The notes under the pieces were generated by a model, which made no database searches, was not told the DNA's origin, and saw only the letters and a list, made by a program, of their open reading frames with translations. Positions 17,353 to 26,121 of a stretch of 57,627 bases of DNA are shown here, one piece after another (position 1 is the first letter of the stretch; the number at the start of each line of letters is the position of its first letter). The position numbers and the translations under genes were made by a program. Origin of the DNA: Cellvibrionales bacterium UBA1963 (GTDB lineage: Bacteria > Pseudomonadota > Gammaproteobacteria > Pseudomonadales > UBA7434); the NCBI GenBank assembly GCA_002336035.1, contig DDED01000177.1, positions 1 to 57,627 of the forward strand. The letters run 5' to 3'.

Positions 17353-18675
17353 TTAATCTTCTTTTAATTGAAAGCCCACCGAGCAAGCTAGAGCAGCAAA
17401 ATTTGGAAACGAAGTTGCTACATTATCGCATTCATGGATCACAATCTTAGCCGCTGATTGTAAACTAGCCACAGCAAATGCCATTGCGATACGGTGATCA
17501 TCCTGGCTTTGGATCTCTACCTTTTCATAACCTGAGCCTAAGCAGCCGCCTTCTATGATAGCGCCATCGGGAGTGCCTTTTGCTTGAATCCCCAAGGCAA
17601 CTAATCCGTCTACCATTGCTTGGATACGGTCACTTTCTTTCACTCGCAATTCCTCGGCACCGGTTAATACGGTCGTTCCTTTCGCGCAGGCAGCGGCAAT
17701 AAATAAAACGGGGAACTCATCAATTGCTAAAGGAACTAATGCTTCTGGGATATCGATGCCTGTTAAAGGCGCATATTGAACGCGGATGTCGGCAACTGGC
17801 TCACCACCCACTATTTTTTCATTGCTAAGGCTAAGGTTCGCACCCATCAATTCAAGGATTTGAATGACTCCGGTGCGTGTTGGATTTACGCCAACATGCC
17901 TAAGGGTAAGATCAGAATGTGGCACAATCGATGCCGCTACCATAAAGAATGCTGCTGAGGAAATGTCGGCGGGAATATCAATAGTGCTGGCTGTTAACTC
18001 GCCGCCCCCACTGAGACAGGAGCAGGCGCCATTGCGCGTTAAATGATAACCCATGCCCGCTAACATTCGCTCAGTATGATCGCGCGTAGGCGCAGGTTCG
18101 GTCGTTGACGTTTGTCCCTCCGCGTACATACCCGCTAACAAGACACAAGATTTAACCTGTGCACTGGCCATAGGCAAAAGGTAATCAATGCCTTGCAAGG
18201 ACGCACCGCCGTTAATGGTTATCGGAGGTCGGCCATTACTGGTCATTTCTATATTGGCGCCCATTAAACGCAAGGGCTCTACCACGCGCCCCATGGGTCG
18301 TGAAGATAAAGAATTGTCACCTGTTAAAGTAACAGAAAAATTTTGACCGGCTAACAAACCCACCAATAATCGCATAGACGTTCCAGAATTACCCAAGTAA
18401 AGCGAATCCTTTGGCTCTTTTAGGCCGTTCATTCCAACACCATGGACGACAACACGACCGTCCTCAGGGCCTTCAATAATAACGCCCATTGCCCTGAATG
18501 CGGCCAAGGTAGCTAACGCATCTTCGCCTTCTAAAAAGCCTTTAATATTGGTCTCGCCCTTTGCCAGCGAACCAAACATAATCGAACGATGGGAGATAGA
18601 TTTATCTCCTGGCACCCGAATATCACCGACAACGGGACGTTGATCTAACAAACCTGAACCTGTAATGAACTTCAC
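17353..18675 (-). CDS. aroA: 3-phosphoshikimate 1-carboxyvinyltransferase (EPSP synthase)
   Basis: Sixth step of the shikimate pathway: shikimate-3-phosphate plus phosphoenolpyruvate gives EPSP. I place the start at the GTG at 18675, with AAGGGA upstream, giving 440 residues. A TTG at 18717 would add 14 residues without family support. Visible motifs are PGDKSISHR (22-30), GNSGTSMRLL and ESDRIQAM plus the C-terminal DDHRIAMAFA. In Pseudomonas tyrA and aroA are fused; here they are separate, 48 nt apart, still adjacent in the same order. Confidence 0.96.
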   Translation of the reverse strand: MKFITGSGLLDQRPVVGDIRVPGDKSISHRSIMFGSLAKGETNIKGFLEGEDALATLAAFRAMGVIIEGPEDGRVVVHGVGMNGLKEPKDSLYLGNSGTSMRLLVGLLAGQNFSVTLTGDNSLSSRPMGRVVEPLRLMGANIEMTSNGRPPITINGGASLQGIDYLLPMASAQVKSCVLLAGMYAEGQTSTTEPAPTRDHTERMLAGMGYHLTRNGACSCLSGGGELTASTIDIPADISSAAFFMVAASIVPHSDLTLRHVGVNPTRTGVIQILELMGANLSLSNEKIVGGEPVADIRVQYAPLTGIDIPEALVPLAIDEFPVLFIAAACAKGTTVLTGAEELRVKESDRIQAMVDGLVALGIQAKGTPDGAIIEGGCLGSGYEKVEIQSQDDHRIAMAFAVASLQSAAKIVIHECDNVATSFPNFAALACSVGFQLKED

Positions 18676-18723
18676 CCTAGCATTTCCCTTAATAATTAAA
18701 TTAGCTGACAACGACAATTACGC

Positions 18724-19632
18724 TTATAGCTTATCCTGATCAATTCTTGCCGCCAAGGAAGCAACAAAATCGTTGCGTGAACGTCTAACGTCAGTAAAGA
18801 TGTCCTCCAAACCCTGGCCATCATCAGCCGCCAGCAGACTGCGCAAATGGGACACATGCCGCTCAAAACCATCGAGGGCATGATTCAATTCTGACTTGTT
18901 AGCTAATAAAATTTCACGCCACATTCTAGGCTCAGAGCTGGCAATGCGAGTGAAATCACGCAACCCACCAGCTGCAAAATTAAATACATCAAGTGACTCG
19001 TCCTCGGCGGTTAATTGCGCCACAATGGCGTACGCGAGAAAATGCGGTAAATGGCTGGTCAATGCCAAAATGCGATCATGATCTGCAATCGACATTTCAG
19101 ACACATGAGCACCTACTGCTTGCCAAAGCTGGCCAACCTTCGACAATAATCTTGCGTCCGTGGCTTGGCCGTTGCTTGTTTGATTGATTAGAATCACCCG
19201 ATGATGTTGATAAAGATCAGCTTGTGCCGCAGCCACACCGCTGCGTTCTGAGCCAGCAATTGGATGACCTAAAATAGCATTAGTCGGTATCGAACCAAAC
19301 GCCTGGGTTAAACTTTTAGCGATATTACCTTTAACGCTAGCAACATCAGTGACTGCGGTTGTGGCAGGCACTTGCTCCAGTGCTTGCTGCATAACGGACT
19401 CAGCCAAAATAGTCGGCGTTGCCACTACGACACAATCTGCAGCAGCTAACGCTAAAGATAAATCACTTTGCGCCTCGTCAATAACACCGCTGGCTAAAGC
19501 CGCTTGCAAAGTTGCATCGGTGCGACTCCAGCCGACTACTGTTTTCACAGCGCCTGCTTGCTTAGCCGCCAGCGCTAATGACCCACCCATTAAGCCTACG
19601 CCTAAAATCACTAATCGTTCAAAGATAATCAT
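18724..19632 (-). CDS. tyrA: Prephenate dehydrogenase
   Basis: NAD(P)-dependent oxidative decarboxylation of prephenate (or arogenate) towards tyrosine. 302 residues: an N-terminal Rossmann fold with GVGLMGGS at 11-18, followed by the helical dimerisation/substrate domain carrying GHPIAGSERSG and LTSHLPH. There is no chorismate mutase or ACT domain, so this is the free-standing TyrA type. An ATG at 19632 is used. It is flanked by hisC upstream and aroA downstream. Confidence 0.93.
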   Translation of the reverse strand: MIIFERLVILGVGLMGGSLALAAKQAGAVKTVVGWSRTDATLQAALASGVIDEAQSDLSLALAAADCVVVATPTILAESVMQQALEQVPATTAVTDVASVKGNIAKSLTQAFGSIPTNAILGHPIAGSERSGVAAAQADLYQHHRVILINQTSNGQATDARLLSKVGQLWQAVGAHVSEMSIADHDRILALTSHLPHFLAYAIVAQLTAEDESLDVFNFAAGGLRDFTRIASSEPRMWREILLANKSELNHALDGFERHVSHLRSLLAADDGQGLEDIFTDVRRSRNDFVASLAARIDQDKL

Positions 19633-19647
19633 CGTTTTTTAGACCTC

Positions 19648-20754
19648 TTAGTTAGTGTCTAACAGCTCAGCTAATGCACTTAAAAAGAAAGTATTTTCAT
19701 CTTCTAAACCAATACTTACTCGTAAATAATCAGCCATCCGATAATTGGCCAAGGGGCGAACAATGACACCCTTACACAGTAAGTCTTTATTGAGTAAGGC
19801 CGCATTATAAGGCGCTTTAATAGTGACAAAATTGGCCGTTGAATGGATATACTGAACGCCTAAATCTATAAAACCCCTTGTGAACTGCTGCATACCAAGA
19901 TTATTTAATGCCACCGAAGCCTCTAAGTAGGCCAGATCGTCTAATGCAGCTTGTGCTGCCATCAAAGAAACGGAACTGACATTAAACGGTTGGCGAACTC
20001 GATTAAGAGCATCAGCGATCGCTGGATCAGACACTGAATAACCGACACGTAAACCGCCTAAGCCAAATGCTTTTGAAAACGTTCGCGTCACAACTAAGTT
20101 CGGATATTTTTTTTGTAAGACAATGCCGTTAGGGTAATCAGGATCTTCGATATACTCACAATAAGCCTCATCTAATACCACCAGAACCGACGACGGCACA
20201 GCCTCGAGCAAGGCCAGTAGTTCGTCTTTTGAGGCACAGGTACCGGTAGGATTATTTGGGTTAGCCAAGTAAATAACTCGCGTGTCATCACAAACAGCTG
20301 AAGTCATCGCAGACAGATCATGAGCATAATCTAAGGCCGGTACTTCAATAGCGCGAGCGCCGGTCCGAGCAATGGCAAGACCGTACACTAAGAAAGCATA
20401 CTGAGAAAAAATTGCCGAGCAATGTTGGTCGAGGTAAGCACTCGCAATAAGTTCAAGAATATCGTTAGAACCACAGCCCAAGGTAATGCATTGAGGATCA
20501 ACATCATGTAACTCCGCGAGCGAGCGCTTCAGATAAAAACCATTCGCGTCAGGATAGCGATTTATGTCTTGCCCGGCTTTACTTATCGCAGCCAAAACTG
20601 CAGCGGAAGGGCCTCGAGGATTCTCATTACTGGCCAATTTTATAAATTGGTCAATGCCCAACTCTCGCTGCGCTTGCTCAACAGGCTTGCCTGCTTGATA
20701 AGGCTGCATAGACCGCACCTGAGGGCGCGCTAAGTCAATAAATGAAGGTTTCAT
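19648..20754 (-). CDS. hisC: Histidinol-phosphate / aromatic aminotransferase
   Basis: PLP-dependent fold-type I aminotransferase of the HisC family, 368 residues. Marks: NPNNPTGT at 165-172, Asp195 (LDEAYCEY) and the PLP Lys228 in TFSKAFGLGGLR. In Pseudomonas the paralogue at this place (hisC2), set between pheA and tyrA, is taken to work in aromatic amino acid synthesis. The position suggests that it aminates phenylpyruvate or prephenate-derived keto acids here, perhaps besides imidazole-acetol phosphate. Confidence 0.93.
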   Translation of the reverse strand: MKPSFIDLARPQVRSMQPYQAGKPVEQAQRELGIDQFIKLASNENPRGPSAAVLAAISKAGQDINRYPDANGFYLKRSLAELHDVDPQCITLGCGSNDILELIASAYLDQHCSAIFSQYAFLVYGLAIARTGARAIEVPALDYAHDLSAMTSAVCDDTRVIYLANPNNPTGTCASKDELLALLEAVPSSVLVVLDEAYCEYIEDPDYPNGIVLQKKYPNLVVTRTFSKAFGLGGLRVGYSVSDPAIADALNRVRQPFNVSSVSLMAAQAALDDLAYLEASVALNNLGMQQFTRGFIDLGVQYIHSTANFVTIKAPYNAALLNKDLLCKGVIVRPLANYRMADYLRVSIGLEDENTFFLSALAELLDTN

Positions 20755-20800
20755 AATGATTTAAACTGTAGCAGAAGAAAAACATAGCGCAGCACCGCAG

Positions 20801-21910
20801 CTAAATGACGGCCGCTGGGTAAGAGCCCAGCACCTTGACAAAAGAAGACTGCTTCGAAATAGACTCAATGACTCGTTTCACAGCTTCATTGTTATGATGA
20901 CCATGAAATTCCATAAAGAAAACATAGGCCCAATTTTCAGTACGCGACGGTCGCGTCTCTATGCGAGTCAGGCTAATGCCTTCCTGCTCTAACGGAGCTA
21001 AGAGATTGAACAGTGCACCTGGAATATTGCGTGTTGACACAACCAAAGACGTCTTATCATCGCCGCTAGCAGGAACCTCATCCGGCGCAACCACCAAAAA
21101 ACGAGTTGTATTGTCAGCGTAATCTTGAATATTTGAAGCCATGTGAACAAGGTCATAATGCTCGGCCGCAAGCTCACCAGCAATGGCCGCAATGCTTTCA
21201 TCAGCGGCGGCCATTTTTGCGGCTTCGCCATTAGAGCTTACAGACGTTAACTCCATCTCAGGGTAGTTTTGCTGAAGCCACTGCCGCGATTGGGCTATTG
21301 CCTGTTGATGCGCACAAATCCTGGTGATTTTAGCAGGATCAGCTGTCGGCTTAATCAGTAAATGCAAGATGATCGGCAGCACCAATTCACCGCAAATCTT
21401 AAGGGGTGAATTAATAAAGTTATCTAATGTATGGGTAACCATACCCTCGGTTGAATTCTCAACCGGTACCACACCATAATCGCAGACTTTTTTTTCTACC
21501 GAGTCAAACACGGCTGAAATGTTTGCAACAGGATGCGTCAGCACTGCGTGACCAAAATGCTTCAGTGCAGCAGCTTGCGTAAAAGTACCTGCAGGTCCTA
21601 GATAAGCAACGTCCATTGGCTTTTCTAGTGCCAAACAAGCTGACATGACTTCTCTAAAAATACGCGCGACGTCTTTGCCGTCTAAAGGACCTTCATTTCG
21701 TTCTATGACTTTTCTGAGGACTTGCGCTTCACGCTCGGGACGATAAAATAAACCTGCATTGCTTTGCTTAGGATCTAAATCGCGCATTTTGACGGTAGCG
21801 ACTCGCTGAGCACAGTCAGCCCGTTGATTTAATAATAGTTGAAGCTGTTGATCGATTTGATCAATCTCGGCTCGCAGATTTTCTAAACTGTCTTTTTTTT
21901 CTTCAGTCAT
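20801..21910 (-). CDS. pheA: Bifunctional chorismate mutase / prephenate dehydratase
   Basis: P-protein making phenylpyruvate from chorismate. From the ATG at 21910 it has 369 residues; an in-frame TTG at 21925 is less likely. Chorismate mutase occupies about 1-95 (LRAEIDQIDQQL, with catalytic-region RVATVK). Prephenate dehydratase is about 100-280 (YLGPAGTFTQ and VPVENSTEGMV, then the TTRF motif). A C-terminal ACT domain (GALFNLL, IETRPSR) is the usual site for phenylalanine feedback. It sits between serC and hisC in an operon-like run. Confidence 0.97.
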   Translation of the reverse strand: MTEEKKDSLENLRAEIDQIDQQLQLLLNQRADCAQRVATVKMRDLDPKQSNAGLFYRPEREAQVLRKVIERNEGPLDGKDVARIFREVMSACLALEKPMDVAYLGPAGTFTQAAALKHFGHAVLTHPVANISAVFDSVEKKVCDYGVVPVENSTEGMVTHTLDNFINSPLKICGELVLPIILHLLIKPTADPAKITRICAHQQAIAQSRQWLQQNYPEMELTSVSSNGEAAKMAAADESIAAIAGELAAEHYDLVHMASNIQDYADNTTRFLVVAPDEVPASGDDKTSLVVSTRNIPGALFNLLAPLEQEGISLTRIETRPSRTENWAYVFFMEFHGHHNNEAVKRVIESISKQSSFVKVLGSYPAAVI

Positions 21911-21953
21911 GGCATCAACACGCAAAGCTATCGCTCATTAAAATAAAACCAAA

Positions 21954-23033
21954 CTATCCATTTCGTTGAGCAAAATCGGCCATAAACGCCAATAAAGCAT
22001 CAACTGCATCTTCAGAAACAGCATTATAAATTGAGGCTCGCATCCCACCAACCGATCGGTGGCCTTTTAAATTAAGCAAGCCAGCCGCTTCTGACTGCGT
22101 TAAAAATGCCTTATCGAGCGCGTCGTCAGCCAACGTAAAAGGCACGTTCATTGATGACCGACTCGCTAATTCTACTGGGTTTGCATAAAAATCGTTTGTA
22201 TCAATAAAATGATACAGCTTATTAGCCTTACGCTGGTTCATTTCAGCGATCGCTGTTAAACCACCAGCTTGTTTGATCCACTGAAAGACTAATCCGGCCA
22301 TATACCAGCCGTAAGCAGGCGGTGTATTTGACATTGACCCTGCATCGGCATGGACCTGATAGTTGAGCATAGCTGGCGTCATAGACTCAGCATGACCCAA
22401 CAAATCTTTCCGTACTATCACTATCGTTAGGCCAGATGGACCAATATTTTTTTGTGCTCCCGCATAAATCACACCAAACTTATCAACCTCAATAGGCCTT
22501 GATAGTATTGTTGAAGACATATCAGCGACAAGAGGCATTGATACTTCTGGCGTCCAAAAAAATTCAACGCCACCTATTGTTTCATTAGGCGTGTAATGCA
22601 AATAAGCTGCCTCTTCGTCGACTTCCCAGCTATTAAAAGCCGGAATCGAGGAAAAGTGGTCGTTCTCGCTACTTGCAACGACGTTGACATCGCAGTATCG
22701 ACCCGCCTCTTGAATGGCCTTTTTTGACCACTGGCCAGTATTGACATAGTTGGCTCGTGATTTGCCATTCAATAAATTCAAGGGCACGGCAGAAAATTGC
22801 TGGGTGGCACCGCCTTGTAAGAACAATACGGCATAATCTTCTGAAATCCCCATTAACTCTCGCAAATCAGCTTCCGCAGTCTCGGCTATGCTGACAAATT
22901 CAGCACTGCGGTGGCTCATTTCCATTACTGATAAACCTCGTTGCTGCCAGTCGAGCAATTCATTTTGTGCCTTGAATAAGACAGCCTCGGGTAATGCAGC
23001 CGGGCCTGCACAAAAATTATAAAGACGATTCAT
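21954..23033 (-). CDS. serC: Phosphoserine aminotransferase
   Basis: PLP enzyme converting 3-phosphohydroxypyruvate to phosphoserine; also used in pyridoxine synthesis. 359 residues, the normal size. It starts MNRLYNFCAGPAALP and carries QGGATQQF at 73-80, with PLP lysine Lys195 in YAGAQKNIGPSG. The C-terminal GGMRASIYNA phosphate-binding stretch is intact. Located 58 nt after gyrA and 43 nt before pheA, the same order as in Pseudomonas. Confidence 0.98.
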   Translation of the reverse strand: MNRLYNFCAGPAALPEAVLFKAQNELLDWQQRGLSVMEMSHRSAEFVSIAETAEADLRELMGISEDYAVLFLQGGATQQFSAVPLNLLNGKSRANYVNTGQWSKKAIQEAGRYCDVNVVASSENDHFSSIPAFNSWEVDEEAAYLHYTPNETIGGVEFFWTPEVSMPLVADMSSTILSRPIEVDKFGVIYAGAQKNIGPSGLTIVIVRKDLLGHAESMTPAMLNYQVHADAGSMSNTPPAYGWYMAGLVFQWIKQAGGLTAIAEMNQRKANKLYHFIDTNDFYANPVELASRSSMNVPFTLADDALDKAFLTQSEAAGLLNLKGHRSVGGMRASIYNAVSEDAVDALLAFMADFAQRNG

Positions 23034-23091
23034 TGACTACTTCTCTCCACTTCGAGCGTTAAAACAGACAAAAACTTGTAAGATCTTTGCA

Positions 23092-25725
23092 TTAATCGGT
23101 TTGACTGTCATCAGTCTTGTTGTGAGTATCGCTAGGATCTACAGCACCATTAGCACCATTAGCATTAATCACATTGCCTTCATCATCGAGATCATCTTCT
23201 GGCTCTTCGATACGTGCAACGTTCACTAATAACTCACCTTGTTTAAGGCGGATAACCCTAACACCCTGAGTATTTCTTCCTAACTCAGATATCTCGTCTG
23301 TACGACAGCGCACCAAAGTACCCTGATCACTGATCAGCATCATCTGATCACCAGGCACCACTTGGATAGCGCCCACCAACTGACCGTTTCGATCAGAAGT
23401 TTGCATACCAATAACACCTCGATTACCTCGCCCCTTGACTGGGAAATCTGCCATTGATGTACGCTTACCGTAACCATTCTCACTTACTGTTAGTACGCGA
23501 CCTTCAGACTTAGGGATCATTAAACTAATGAGTCTCTGACCTTCATCTAACCGAATGCCTCGAACGCCTCTTGCCGTTCGACCCATTGCCCTGACTGCTG
23601 ACTCTTCAAATCGCGCAGCTTTTCCCGCGCTACTGATTAACACAACGTCTGAATGACCATCAGTAATCGCAGTGCCAATGAGCACGTCACCTTCATCCAA
23701 CTCTAAAGCGCGAAGACCGACACTTCTTTGTCGCGCAAAGTCAGTCAAGGCCGTTTTCTTTACCGTGCCATAGGCAGTCGCCATGAAAATGTAATGACCC
23801 TCTGTGTACTCAGCCACGGGTAAAATTGAGGTGATGCGCTCACCCTCATCGAGCGGCAGGAGATTTATTACTGGCCGACCACGAGAATTTCTTCCAGCAA
23901 CAGGAATTTGGAAAACCTTAAGCCAATAAACCTTACCCACATTTGAAAACAATAAAAGAGTGTTGTGCGTATTGGCGATCAACAAGTGCTCGACAAAATC
24001 TTCATCTTTAACCGAAGTCGCAGACTTACCCATACCACCGCGACGCTGAGCTTGATAGTCGTCTAAGGGCTGTGATTTCGCATAACCACCGTGTGAAATA
24101 GTTACCACCCGATCTTCTTCTGAAATTAAATCTTCAATCGTTAGATCTCGCTTACTAGCGGTGATTTCAGTCCGACGCTCATCACCAAAATTCTGAACTA
24201 ATTCAGTTAACTCATTACGAATAACTGACAACAATTTATCTGGATCGCCTAAGATCTCTAAATAACCTGAAATCTGCTCTAAACGTTCGCGGTATTCTTC
24301 TAATAACTTTTCATGCTCCATACCGGTCAAGCGATGAAGTCGCAACTCTAAAATAGCCTGCGCCTGCACCGGTGATAGGTGATAGGCACCATTAACTAAA
24401 CCAAATTCAGCAGCTAACTCTTCTGGCCTGCTTGCGCCCGCACCAGCGCGGTCCAACATATCCATGACCGCTCCGGGTGGCCACGCCTTAGCTATTAATT
24501 TTTCTTTTGCCTCAGCGGGACTGGGAGAGGCTTTTATCAAGGCAATAACTGGATCAATATTAGTCAGTGCAATAGCCCAACCCTCAAGTATATGGCCCCT
24601 TTCCCTTGCTTTTTTCAATAAATAAACCGTCCGACGCGTAACAACTTCACGACGGTGCTTGATAAAACATTCAAGTGTGTCTTTAAGGTTTAGTACTTTT
24701 GGCTGACCATCAACTAAAGCGACAATGTTAATGCCAAACACGCTTTCCAGCGAGGTTTGAGCATACAAGTTATTTATAACCACCTCACCTAATTCACCCC
24801 GACGCAACTCTATAACGACCCGCATACCGTCCTTGTCAGACTCATCGCGCAACTCAGAAATACCTTCAATTTTTTTGTCTTTAACTAACTCAGCGATTTT
24901 CTCAATTAAACGCGCTTTGTTAACCTGATAAGGCAATTCAGAAATAATGATAGTTTCACGCTTCGTCTTTTCATCGATCTCGACTTCGCTACGAGCGCGA
25001 ACATAAATTCGACCTCGGCCTGTACGGTAAGCTTGTACAATACCTGCGCGGCCATTGATAATGCCTGCCGTAGGAAAGTCTGGACCGGGTAAGTGCTCCA
25101 TTAGACCGTCGACATCGAGGTCAGGATTGTCAATTAAAGCCAGGGTTGCACTGACCACCTCAACAATATTATGCGGCGGTATATTGGTCGCCATACCCAC
25201 AGCAATACCCGAAGAACCATTTACCAATAAATTTGGTACGCGAGTTGGCATGACCTCAGGAATTGTTTCAGTCCCGTCATAGTTCGGCACGTAATCGACG
25301 GTATCTTTATCAAGATCTGCTAATAACTCATGCGCTATCTTTGACATGCGAATTTCGGTGTAACGCATCGCCGCTGGCGAGTCGCCATCGATCGAGCCAA
25401 AATTTCCCTGCCCGTCGACTAACATATAACGCAAAGAAAAAGGCTGGGCCATTCTAACAATCGTATCGTAAACCGCAGAATCACCGTGAGGGTGATATTT
25501 ACCGATCACATCACCGACCACGCGAGCAGATTTTTTATAGCCTTTATTCCAGTCATTGTTGAGTTCATTCATTGCGTGCAATACACGCCGATGAACCGGC
25601 TTTAAGCCATCGCGCACATCGGGCAAAGCGCGCCCAACGATGACGCTCATGGCGTAATCGAGATAAGATTTCTTGAGCTCTTCTTCGATATTAACGGGTA
25701 GAATTTCTTTGGCTATCTCACCCAT
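23092..25725 (-). CDS. gyrA: DNA gyrase subunit A
   Basis: Breakage-reunion subunit of gyrase, 877 residues. The catalytic Tyr122 sits in AAMRYTEIRM. The quinolone-resistance-determining region reads HGDSAVYDTIVR, with Ser83 and Asp87, the sensitive-type residues at E. coli numbering. The C-terminal beta-pinwheel opens with the GyrA box QRRGGMG. The tail is acidic and low in complexity (EEPEDDLDDEGN, DDSQTD), as is common. It heads the run serC-pheA-hisC-tyrA-aroA-cmk. Confidence 0.98.
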   Translation of the reverse strand: MGEIAKEILPVNIEEELKKSYLDYAMSVIVGRALPDVRDGLKPVHRRVLHAMNELNNDWNKGYKKSARVVGDVIGKYHPHGDSAVYDTIVRMAQPFSLRYMLVDGQGNFGSIDGDSPAAMRYTEIRMSKIAHELLADLDKDTVDYVPNYDGTETIPEVMPTRVPNLLVNGSSGIAVGMATNIPPHNIVEVVSATLALIDNPDLDVDGLMEHLPGPDFPTAGIINGRAGIVQAYRTGRGRIYVRARSEVEIDEKTKRETIIISELPYQVNKARLIEKIAELVKDKKIEGISELRDESDKDGMRVVIELRRGELGEVVINNLYAQTSLESVFGINIVALVDGQPKVLNLKDTLECFIKHRREVVTRRTVYLLKKARERGHILEGWAIALTNIDPVIALIKASPSPAEAKEKLIAKAWPPGAVMDMLDRAGAGASRPEELAAEFGLVNGAYHLSPVQAQAILELRLHRLTGMEHEKLLEEYRERLEQISGYLEILGDPDKLLSVIRNELTELVQNFGDERRTEITASKRDLTIEDLISEEDRVVTISHGGYAKSQPLDDYQAQRRGGMGKSATSVKDEDFVEHLLIANTHNTLLLFSNVGKVYWLKVFQIPVAGRNSRGRPVINLLPLDEGERITSILPVAEYTEGHYIFMATAYGTVKKTALTDFARQRSVGLRALELDEGDVLIGTAITDGHSDVVLISSAGKAARFEESAVRAMGRTARGVRGIRLDEGQRLISLMIPKSEGRVLTVSENGYGKRTSMADFPVKGRGNRGVIGMQTSDRNGQLVGAIQVVPGDQMMLISDQGTLVRCRTDEISELGRNTQGVRVIRLKQGELLVNVARIEEPEDDLDDEGNVINANGANGAVDPSDTHNKTDDSQTD

Positions 25726-25841
25726 AAACGACGTATCCCCTTGCTAGCGATCGAGAAAAAATAACAACCAATAAACCACTCCGCCGCGCACCACATTAAA
25801 ACTCCAGAAATGCCCAACAAGTAGCCTCTAATAAGTCTACA

Positions 25842-25850
25842 ATCATACCA
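25842..25850 (-). promoter_or_regulatory. Candidate extended -10 for gyrA
   Basis: On the minus strand TGGTATGAT matches an extended -10 element (TGn-TATGAT). It would give a 5' leader of about 110 nt before gyrA. The matching -35 is poor. The inverted repeat at 25865-25883 falls where a -35 or operator would be. Confidence 0.35.
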
Positions 25851-26077
25851 CATGAGCTGCTTGCAATGGCATTTCTGGCCATTAAATAAGCCGACTTTCG
25901 ATGGTACTTTGTCAGCTATCATTAATTGATTTCAATAACCTTTACCGTGCAGTTTTTTGATCAATAAAATACGCCTATTTTTTACGCCTTTTACTTGCGA
26001 TCCTGACGTTTTTAAATGCCCGCAAGGCATAATTAACACAAACACGCTCACGGTCACCCAAAGCGAGCACAATCACG

Positions 26078-26083
26078 TATAAT
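26078..26083 (+). promoter_or_regulatory. Candidate -10 for the amidohydrolase-like/ubiG/mupP run
   Basis: A consensus TATAAT 39 nt upstream of the ATG at 26122. No good -35 lies 16-18 nt before it, so the assignment rests on the -10 alone. Confidence 0.35.
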
Positions 26084-26121
26084 TAACTAATCAATCGGTC
26101 TATTTACGAACGCCTAAATGC

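Larger units (their letters stand above)
25726..26121. other. Divergent intergenic region between gyrA and the amidohydrolase-like gene
   Basis: 396 nt without a convincing gene (a 69-codon minus frame at 25713-25922 overlaps the gyrA start and looks like chance). It should hold the promoters of both flanking genes. Candidates for both are listed separately. An inverted repeat AATGGC / GCCATT (25865-25883, 7-nt spacer) lies just upstream of the gyrA candidate. Confidence 0.6.

Noticed and set aside
23092..25725. Quinolone-resistance alteration in gyrA
   Set aside because: Residues 83 and 87 are Ser and Asp, the sensitive-type pair.
25713..25922. 69-codon minus-strand ORF upstream of gyrA
   Set aside because: It overlaps the gyrA start, covers the promoter region and shows no family features.
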